A DNA stretch of 51,259 nt from assembly GCA_022641095.1 (NCBI GenBank), contig JALCDB010000005.1, positions 67,766 through 119,024 on the forward strand, in the 5' to 3' direction. How positions within the stretch are numbered: the first letter of the stretch is position 1; each line of letters opens with the position of its first letter. The notes beneath the pieces were generated by a model. That model had not been told where the DNA came from, did not search any database, and was given only the letters and a program-made list of their open reading frames with translations. This DNA is from Bacilli bacterium (lineage in GTDB: Bacteria > Bacillota_I > Bacilli_A > RFN20 > CAG-826). The position numbers and the translations under genes were made by a program. This document shows, one piece after another, positions 45,888 to 51,259 of the stretch.

Positions 45888-46472
45888 ATGAAAAACGAAA
45901 ACAAAGAAATTCCTCCAGCCCTTGCGGCTGAGGAGGCAAAAGAGAGGCGCGACAGGAATATTTGGTTGGAGATCCTCCGATTCGTGGTCGTGGGCGTCAT
46001 CGCCACGCTCGTCGATCTTCTGGTGCGGCTCCTTATTCAATGGGCGATTGGGAAGTCTTTGACCAGCGGCGACGCGATTACCGCCATTTCCACCGCTTGC
46101 GGCTTTCTGGTTTCAACGGTCGTGAATTACCTGCTTTCCCTCTTGTGGGTCTTTAAAAACGTCAAAGACGAGAAGAAAGCGCGCAGCAAACTCTACATGT
46201 TGTATTTCGTCATCCTTTCGGCTGTTGGTTTGCTTATCGGCGTCGGTTTGATGGTGCTTGGTCGTTTCGTCGTTCAAACGTCTTTCGGAATCAGCATCAC
46301 GAACGCCACCCCCATGGGGTTGTTCGCCATCTTCATCGGCAAAGCCACCGGCGAGACTTGGGCCTATTTGGTTTGCTTCGTTTTACAGACCTGCGTCACG
46401 ATGGTCTATAACTACACAAGTCGGAAATTCATTTTGTTCCGAGCCCCAAAGAAAGACGAAAAGGAAGCTTAA
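45888..46472 (+). CDS. GtrA family membrane protein
   Basis: 194 residues with four membrane helices: about 29-50 (ILRFVVVGVIATLVDLLVRL), 68-90 (GFLVSTVVNYLLSLLWVF), 105-125 and 155-178. RFVVVGVIATLVDL and VVNYLLSLLWVFK are GtrA motifs. GtrA-like proteins are implicated in moving or modifying polyprenyl-linked sugars at the membrane. Both ends are charged. TAAGAT lies 7 nt before the ATG, another possible leaderless start; AGAGG is 16 nt away, which is far. It is 39 bp after nadE. Confidence 0.82.
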   Translation: MKNENKEIPPALAAEEAKERRDRNIWLEILRFVVVGVIATLVDLLVRLLIQWAIGKSLTSGDAITAISTACGFLVSTVVNYLLSLLWVFKNVKDEKKARSKLYMLYFVILSAVGLLIGVGLMVLGRFVVQTSFGISITNATPMGLFAIFIGKATGETWAYLVCFVLQTCVTMVYNYTSRKFILFRAPKKDEKEA

Positions 46473-46475
46473 TTG

Positions 46476-46512
46476 AAATCCCGCAATTTAAGAATTTGCG
46501 GGATTTTTCATT
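46476..46512 (+). terminator. Terminator after gtrA-like gene
   Basis: AAATCCCGCAA (46476-46486) and TTGCGGGATTT (46496-46506) form an 11-bp stem, then T-rich sequence. The T-tract overlaps the end of the small convergent gene. Confidence 0.88.
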
Positions 46513-46708
46513 TTTTCATATTATGTCGGCGCCCATGTCGGCATTTACGTCGGCATCCACGATTGCGTCCATATCGGTGCCGATATTGTTGAACGATCTT
46601 GTTGCCGCTTCGATATTTGAGCCGCGGATAAACGTAGCGGAAAAAGATGATTGCGAGGACCAGAACGACAATGGAAAGGACGACCCAGAAATCAATCCAA
46701 TTCATCAT
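46508..46708 (-). CDS. Small FeoB-associated membrane protein
   Basis: 66 residues, coupled to feoB by ATGA (46705-46708). One membrane helix (WVVLSIVVLVLAIIFFRYVY, about residues 8-27) is followed by a very basic tail with two Cys (GCRRKC) and several His. Position and layout match the short proteins encoded after feoB in many Bacillota, usually Cys-rich and described as FeoB-associated or FeoC-like. This one is Arg/His-rich with only two cysteines. A role in FeoB assembly or iron handling is inferred from location. Confidence 0.62.
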   Translation of the reverse strand: MMNWIDFWVVLSIVVLVLAIIFFRYVYPRLKYRSGNKIVQQYRHRYGRNRGCRRKCRHGRRHNMKK

Positions 46709-48798
46709 AAGCCAATGATCCTCCATCCACCGATTCCCCACGCGACGATTCCGAAAAAGCTGGCCATGGCATAAGCCCATGCCAGTTCAAGGCCGATCGC
46801 TTTGGCCATCGCCTTCCTTGAGCCAAGTTCCTTGCGCATGGCCGCCAAGGCGGCCACGCAAGGGGCGCTGAAGAGGTTGAAGACCATGAAACTATAAGCG
46901 GCAAGCGGTCGCATCGTGAAGTAATAAAAGAGGCTTCCGGAACTCGTCATGGCGGTCGTGATGTTCTCGCCCGCGATAACGGATAGAGAGGATATGACCT
47001 GCTCTTTGGCGATGAGGCCCTGAATGGCGCTTACGGTGGCGCCCCAACTGTAAACTCCGCCCCAGGCGGGAATGAACAGATATGCCAATCCTTTGCCGAT
47101 GTCGGCCAGCATCGAACGATCGATGTTGGTTTCGGCGGCGCCAAGGGAGGCCGGCCCTACGTATTCCCAAGTCCAAGTGAAGCGGGTTAAGACCCAAACG
47201 ACGATCGAGCAAAAGAAGATGACGGTCGCGGCACGCTCGATGAAGGACCACGTTTTTTCGCCGACTTCTCTCATGGCGTATTTCGGATTTGGCAGTTTAT
47301 AGGCCGGAAGTTCGCTGATGAAACTCGAATCCGAGGGATGCTTATTCAGTTTCTTTAGGATAATGGCGCTGATAAGAACGATGACGATCGAGAGAAAATA
47401 GAGACTGAGTGAGATCAGCCACCCATAAGTGGGGCTAAGAACGGAAGCGAAGACGGTGATAATCGGGAGTTTGGCGCTGCAAGGAATAAACGGAGTGAGC
47501 ATAATCGTCATTTCCCGTTCGTCTTTGTTTTCGACCGTACGGGCGCTCATGATTCCCGGCACGGAGCATCCGGTTCCCACTATAAAAGGGATGATGCTTT
47601 TGCCAGAAAGTCCGAATTTCTTGAATATCTTATCGAGAAAGAAAGCTATGCGATTCATGTAACCGCTGGCTTCCAAGATAGCCATCGAAAGGAAAAGCAT
47701 AGCAAGTTGGGGCACGAAGGTCAAAACGGCCGAAATACCCGCGATAGCGCCACTTTGAACCAAATCAGCCGACCAAACGCTGCCACCGGAGTTAACAATC
47801 GCCTGACCAAGCAAAGGGCCTAGGCCCGTTATAGCGAACGGGATTTCGTTGAAGAAGACGCCAATTGTTTCCGATCCATTGAAGAGGGCATCGATGAAAT
47901 CGGAAGTCAAAGAGCCGACCACGCCCACGGAAAGAAAGTATACGAGGCCCATGATGAGGATAAAGATAGGAATGGCTGCCCATTTGTTCAAAAAAACGCG
48001 ATCCAGTCTGTCCGTGACTGATTCCCGCATTGGCTTTTCCGAGCAGCAGTCGTGTTTAACCTTCGTGACGAAGTCATAACGTTGGTCGGCGACGATTTGC
48101 TCGGCGTCCATGTCATATTTGCTTTCGATTTCCTGAATTTCCTTTTCTGTGGAACTGTTGTTGAGCGCCTGAAAGAAAGGATCGCCTTCAAAGAGTTTGA
48201 CGGCCGCGAATTTGGGATTTCCGGATTCCTCGAGTTCGGTGTTGAGGTCTCCTTCAAGATGAGTCAGCTCTTTTTGAACGTCGTTGGCATAGATTTTCAG
48301 ATGAGGGTTCTTTTTGTAGGTCCCCTCGGCGATTGTTTTGATTAAGTTATCGATGCCCTCGTTCGTTTTGGCGCTTATGCGAACCACCGTTAAACCCAAT
48401 TCTTCGGATAATTTATCATCGTTTATCGTGATTCCGCGTGATTCCAGGATGTCCGCCATATTGAGGGCGACGATGACGTCGGTCGAAAGTTCGGCGAGTT
48501 GCGTCGTAAGGTAGAGCGAACGCTCGAGGGAAGTGGCGTCGATGATGTTGATGATGAGATCGGGATGCGAATTGAGGCAAAACGCGCGCGTCACTTTTTC
48601 CTCATCGGTATAAGGTGAAAGGGAATAGACCCCAGGAGTGTCGACTAGTTTGCAATCCGGGGCCCCCTTGATTTGCCCTTCTTTTCGTTCAATGGTGACG
48701 CCGGGCCAATTCCCAACCGTCGCATTCATGCCAGTAAGAGCGTTGAAAAGGGTCGTTTTGCCGGCATTTTGGTTTCCAACCAATCCTACCGTTCTCAT
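46705..48798 (-). CDS. feoB: Ferrous iron transporter FeoB
   Basis: 697 residues. The N-terminal G domain has G1 LVGNQNAGKTTLFNALTG, G3 VDTPGVYSL, and G4 NMAD (near residue 113). A cytoplasmic helical region and a membrane domain with paired gate repeats follow, including VGTGCSVPGIMSARTVENKD near residue 410 and FIPCSAKLPI near 435, each with the conserved Cys. FeoB imports Fe(II), the available form in anoxic settings. It overlaps feoA and the downstream small gene by 4 bp each. Confidence 0.96.
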   Translation of the reverse strand: MRTVGLVGNQNAGKTTLFNALTGMNATVGNWPGVTIERKEGQIKGAPDCKLVDTPGVYSLSPYTDEEKVTRAFCLNSHPDLIINIIDATSLERSLYLTTQLAELSTDVIVALNMADILESRGITINDDKLSEELGLTVVRISAKTNEGIDNLIKTIAEGTYKKNPHLKIYANDVQKELTHLEGDLNTELEESGNPKFAAVKLFEGDPFFQALNNSSTEKEIQEIESKYDMDAEQIVADQRYDFVTKVKHDCCSEKPMRESVTDRLDRVFLNKWAAIPIFILIMGLVYFLSVGVVGSLTSDFIDALFNGSETIGVFFNEIPFAITGLGPLLGQAIVNSGGSVWSADLVQSGAIAGISAVLTFVPQLAMLFLSMAILEASGYMNRIAFFLDKIFKKFGLSGKSIIPFIVGTGCSVPGIMSARTVENKDEREMTIMLTPFIPCSAKLPIITVFASVLSPTYGWLISLSLYFLSIVIVLISAIILKKLNKHPSDSSFISELPAYKLPNPKYAMREVGEKTWSFIERAATVIFFCSIVVWVLTRFTWTWEYVGPASLGAAETNIDRSMLADIGKGLAYLFIPAWGGVYSWGATVSAIQGLIAKEQVISSLSVIAGENITTAMTSSGSLFYYFTMRPLAAYSFMVFNLFSAPCVAALAAMRKELGSRKAMAKAIGLELAWAYAMASFFGIVAWGIGGWRIIGL

Positions 48799-49085
48799 TT
48801 GTCGCCCAACACTTGAATGTCAATTCCACGCATATCGGCGCGACGAATCGCTAATTCATATCCTCTTAATTCAATACAAACGGGATCGCCCAAAGGCGCA
48901 ACCTTCTTGACCCCGATCACGACCCCCTTGGTGATTCCCATATCCAAAAGGTGGCGTCTTAGGGCTGCATTATCGTTATGAAAATCGAGAACAATGGCCT
49001 TTTGGCCTCTTCTGAGGTCACTAAGATGGCCGCATTCCCCGGCTTTAAGACTCAATCGGCGTCTATTATCGTCTGGTTGTGACAT
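48795..49085 (-). CDS. feoA: FeoA, SH3-like partner of FeoB
   Basis: 96 residues from ATG 49085, which has AGGGGAG just upstream; an earlier start at 49103 would lie within the operator. The FeoA core is visible: LSDLRRGQKAIVLDF, then RRHLLDMGITKGVVIGVKKV and the strand ELRGYELAIRRADMRGI. It is a small cytoplasmic SH3-like protein needed for Feo function. The N-terminus adds about 25 extra residues. Confidence 0.9.
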   Translation of the reverse strand: MSQPDDNRRRLSLKAGECGHLSDLRRGQKAIVLDFHNDNAALRRHLLDMGITKGVVIGVKKVAPLGDPVCIELRGYELAIRRADMRGIDIQVLGDK

Positions 49086-49103
49086 TTGATTCTCCCCTAG
49101 CAA

Positions 49104-49160
49104 AGTTAACCCGTGTTAACTAGCCATGAATATAATAGACAAACGGGATCGTTTCCACAA
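49104..49160 (-). promoter_or_regulatory. feo promoter and DtxR-type operator
   Basis: Minus-strand TTGTGG (49160-49155), 17-bp spacer, TATTAT (49137-49132). Immediately downstream of the predicted start is the perfect palindrome AGTTAAC-CCGT-GTTAACT (49104-49121), well placed for repression by a dimeric iron regulator such as the neighbouring DtxR-family protein. Confidence 0.7.
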
Positions 49161-49175
49161 GGGGCAAGCAAAACT

Positions 49176-49204
49176 TTCATAAACATCCCACAAGAATGTA
49201 TAAT
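49176..49204 (+). promoter_or_regulatory. Promoter of the DtxR-family gene
   Basis: TTCATA (49176-49181), 17-bp spacer, consensus TATAAT (49199-49204). The ATG is at 49214, so the predicted leader is about 3 nt. Confidence 0.6.
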
Positions 49205-49213
49205 CTAACTAAC

Positions 49214-49591
49214 ATGAGAAAGAACTCAAAAGCGGTGGAAGATTATTTGGAGACCATTTTAGTTCTTAGCGAAAAGGAACTTCCTCTTTCGATTACGAAC
49301 GTCGCCAAGGCCTTGCGTGTCAGCAAACCGGCTGCTACGCAGATGGCAAGCGAATTGAAGTCTCGCGGGTTCATTAGCAAGGCTCGTTATGGTGAACTGG
49401 CTCTCACCCCACTGGGCACTAAAGTAGCTAGTGAGGTTTATCATCGCCATAAGGTTTTGAGGGTCTATTTGGAAAGCATTGGCGTCTCTTCTGAGACAGC
49501 GGAGATCGATTGTTGCCAAATCGAACATGTCATTTCCGAAGAGACGTTCAAAGCGATCGAATCAAAAGTCATCGCGAAATCAGAAAGTTAA
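49214..49591 (+). CDS. DtxR/MntR family metal-dependent repressor, probably iron-responsive
   Basis: 125 residues from ATG 49214; an ATG at 49196 lies on top of the -10 element. The winged helix is SITNVAKALRVSKPAATQMA with ELKSRGF (about residues 26-53), followed by the dimerisation domain. Metal ligands can be aligned: Asp10 and Glu13 (EDYLE), His79 (RHKVL), and Cys101, Glu104, His105 (CQIEH). The Asp is as in manganese-sensing MntR, while the Cys equals Cys102 of iron-sensing DtxR. There is no SH3 domain, as in MntR. It faces feoAB across the AGTTAAC palindrome, so control of ferrous iron uptake is likely. Confidence 0.87.
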   Translation: MRKNSKAVEDYLETILVLSEKELPLSITNVAKALRVSKPAATQMASELKSRGFISKARYGELALTPLGTKVASEVYHRHKVLRVYLESIGVSSETAEIDCCQIEHVISEETFKAIESKVIAKSES

Positions 49592-49599
49592 CGAACTGG

Positions 49600-49626
49600 A
49601 CGCGCCCTTCAAGCGCGTTTTCTTTT
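49600..49626 (+). terminator. Terminator after the DtxR-family gene
   Basis: ACGCGC (49600-49605) and GCGCGT (49613-49618) with a 7-nt loop, then TTTCTTTTT. Confidence 0.82.
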
Positions 49627-49713
49627 TGATCGTCGCATTGGCGCGGACCCGTTAAGTTTTTTGTGGTTCGATCGACGGTGGTTTTTGCGGGCTGTGGCAT
49701 CTAAGAAAACTAT

Positions 49714-49757
49714 TTTTGGAAAAAAGTATTGAATGAATTCCAAAATATCCAATAATT
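49714..49757 (+). promoter_or_regulatory. glnA promoter region with inverted repeat
   Basis: TTTTGGAA (49714-49721) and TTCCAAAA (49738-49745) are perfect 8-bp arms flanking a -35-like TTGAAT (49729-49734). A -10-like AATAAT lies at 49751-49756, 16 bp on. It does not match the GlnR box (TGTNA-N7-TNACA). Confidence 0.45.
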
Positions 49758-49791
49758 AGGGCGGATTTATTAAGAAAGGTCATAAAGCATA

Positions 49792-51135
49792 ATGCAAAAG
49801 TACACTAAAAAGGATATTTTGGAGATGGCAAAAGCCGAAGATGTTCAATATGTGCGTCTTCAATTCACTGATATTCTAGGGACTATCAAAGCGGTTGAGA
49901 TCGCCGTAAGTCAGTTGCCGGCCGCTCTTGACAACAGGATTATGTTCGATGGGTCTTCCATTGAGGGGTTTGTTCGCATCAAAGAGGCGGACATGTATCT
50001 TCGTCCTGACCTTTCAACGTGGATGGTTTTGGATTTTGAAGACAGTTCCCATGGAAAGATCGCGCGCTTAATTTGCGATGTATACACACCTTATGGGAAA
50101 CCTTTTCCGGGTGATCCGCGCTTCATTTTGAAGCAGGCGATCTCCAAAATGCGAGCGGCCGGTTTTGAAAACCTTAACGTTGGTTTTGAACCGGAATTCT
50201 TCCTTTTCAAATTGGACGATAGGGGCCATCCGATCATGGAGCCGCTCGATCAGGCTTCTTATTTTGATCTTTCGCCGATCGATGGCAGCGAATATGTCCG
50301 TCGCGATATCGCTTTGGAACTTGAGAAGCTAGGTTTTGTCATTCAGACTGCCCACCATGAGGTCGCTCCAGGGCAAAACGAAATCAATTTCCGTTTTTCA
50401 AACGTTCTTCAAGCCTGCGATGACGTTCAGACGTTCAAACAGGTTGTTAAGTTTATGGCCCACAAAGATGGCTATTTGGCTTCGTTCATGCCTAAGCCGG
50501 TGGCCGGAATCAACGGAAGCGGAATGCACACGAACTGCTCTTTGGCTGATAAAAATGGCAACGATATTTTCTTTGATGAGAACGATCCGATGAAATTATC
50601 CTTGGTTTGCCGTAAATGGATTACCGGAATAATCAAGCATGCACGTGGCTTCGCCCTTCTTACGAATCCGATCGTCAACTCATATAAGCGTTTGATTCCA
50701 GGGTATGAAGCTCCGTGTTATGTTTGCTGGAGCGATGCCAACCGTTCGTCGATGATCCGCATTCCTGCCACAAGAGGTTCCAGCACCAGAACCGAAATTC
50801 GTTGCGTCGATTCGTCAGCCAACCCATATTTGGCCCTTTCTGGAATTTTGGCCAGCGGTCTCGATGGGGTCCTCAACTCGAAAGACGATGAAATCGTGCC
50901 ACCTGTATACGATAACATCTTTTCTTTGAGCGCCGATCAAAGGGTCGCCCAAGGCATTCCCAACATGCCGAACAACCTTCACGAGGCCATCCAGGATTTC
51001 AAGGCCGATCCACTCATGAAAGAGGTTGTCGGCGAGCATGCCTACGGCAAATATTTGGAAGCCAAAGAGATTGAGTGGGACGAATACAGATCACAAGTGA
51101 CGCCATTTGAAATTAAGCATTATCTAGAAAAATAA
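49792..51135 (+). CDS. glnA: Glutamine synthetase, type I
   Basis: 447 residues, the length of the alpha-type GSI of Bacillota. Motifs: LQFTDILGTIKAVEI and FDGSSIEGF in the N-terminal domain, catalytic Glu in VGFEPEFFLF near residue 131, NGSGMHTNCS near residue 240, the NRSSMIRIPATRG loop near residue 318, and ETVRCVDSSANPYL-like RTEIRCVDSSANPYLALSG. It makes glutamine from glutamate, ammonia and ATP. The C-terminus FEIKHYLEK is the region contacted by GlnR in Bacillus. AAAGG precedes the ATG by about 13 nt, a weak site. It supplies the glutamine used by the nadE-encoded enzyme. Confidence 0.97.
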   Translation: MQKYTKKDILEMAKAEDVQYVRLQFTDILGTIKAVEIAVSQLPAALDNRIMFDGSSIEGFVRIKEADMYLRPDLSTWMVLDFEDSSHGKIARLICDVYTPYGKPFPGDPRFILKQAISKMRAAGFENLNVGFEPEFFLFKLDDRGHPIMEPLDQASYFDLSPIDGSEYVRRDIALELEKLGFVIQTAHHEVAPGQNEINFRFSNVLQACDDVQTFKQVVKFMAHKDGYLASFMPKPVAGINGSGMHTNCSLADKNGNDIFFDENDPMKLSLVCRKWITGIIKHARGFALLTNPIVNSYKRLIPGYEAPCYVCWSDANRSSMIRIPATRGSSTRTEIRCVDSSANPYLALSGILASGLDGVLNSKDDEIVPPVYDNIFSLSADQRVAQGIPNMPNNLHEAIQDFKADPLMKEVVGEHAYGKYLEAKEIEWDEYRSQVTPFEIKHYLEK

Positions 51136-51183
51136 GATCATTAAATAAAGCCTATCTTATTTTCGTTGTTGCCCTAAATGGCA

Positions 51184-51189
51184 TAAACT
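51184..51189 (+). promoter_or_regulatory. -10-like hexamer for leaderless flavoprotein transcript
   Basis: TAAACT ends 6 nt before the ATG at 51196; no Shine-Dalgarno. Confidence 0.45.
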
Positions 51190-51195
51190 ATTGCT

Positions 51196-51259
51196 ATGCG
51201 AATAGCGATTATTGGCGGGGGAGCCTCTGGGATTTATACTGCCCTTTTGCTTAAACAGG
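51196..51259 (+). CDS. FAD/NAD(P)-dependent oxidoreductase, N-terminal fragment
   Basis: Only 21 codons are inside the window: MRIAIIGGGASGIYTALLLK. This is a Rossmann dinucleotide-binding start (GGGxSG), as in HI0933/BaiN-like and other FAD-dependent oxidoreductases. The family cannot be narrowed from the fragment. Confidence 0.6.
   Translation, partial: MRIAIIGGGASGIYTALLLKQ

Overview
The window reads as chromosome from an uncultured, anaerobic member of the Bacillota, most likely a Bacilli-class lineage near Erysipelotrichales/RF39-type organisms. This is inferred from gene content, not from a marker search. Evidence: comFA-comFC-secA-prfB synteny, a YolD plus UvrX-type polymerase cassette, class III ribonucleotide reductase with its activase, FeoAB, a type I glutamine synthetase, and no respiratory genes. 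UGA is an ordinary stop codon and RF2 is present, so the code is standard. Host genes are close to 50% GC.

Layout. 1-11243 is a dense plus-strand housekeeping block: threonylcarbamoyl-AMP synthase end, rpiB, comFA, comFC, secA, prfB (programmed frameshift), yitT-like, uvrB, secG, folD and a protein resembling distant ThyX relatives. 11292-19636 holds a DUF308-like membrane protein, an M29 aminopeptidase, an ECF sigma/membrane anti-sigma pair, YolD plus Y-family polymerase, rmuC and a HAD phosphatase. 19690-25160 is a tRNA-Ala followed by a 5.25-kb AT-rich integrated element: a repeat array, a small orphan protein, a structured intergenic RNA, a three-gene DpnII-like (GATC) restriction-modification system with an HTH-fused methylase, and a large serine recombinase. 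A 12-bp core is shared by the tRNA 3' end and the recombinase 3' end.

25359-30002 is accessory: an ECF sigma, a membrane partner and a secreted cysteine-protease-like protein, then an arsR, permease and thioredoxin-like module with two matching operator-like sites. 30344-34607 encodes a 12-TM protein ending in an McrB-type AAA+ domain with a zinc-finger, DUF2357/McrC-like partner. 34728-43624 has a mini-kinase, TetR, nrdG, trxB, an nrdD carrying a C-terminal redoxin domain, mscL, a tyrosine phosphatase-Nudix fusion and an ATP-grasp ligase. 43713-51259 has a glutamine-dependent NAD synthetase with an N-terminal Phd/YefM antitoxin-like domain, gtrA, feoA-feoB-small protein, a DtxR-family regulator, glnA and the start of a flavoprotein.

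The strongest candidates for new biology are: (1) the Phd/YefM-NAD synthetase fusion behind a promoter flanked by two ATGACAT motifs; (2) an element whose attachment core lies inside its own recombinase gene, so excision would exchange the recombinase C-terminus for a longer tail encoded beside the tRNA; (3) the membrane-embedded McrB-like system; and (4) a recurring leaderless-promoter layout, with a TANNNT-like hexamer exactly 6 nt before the start codon at seven starts.
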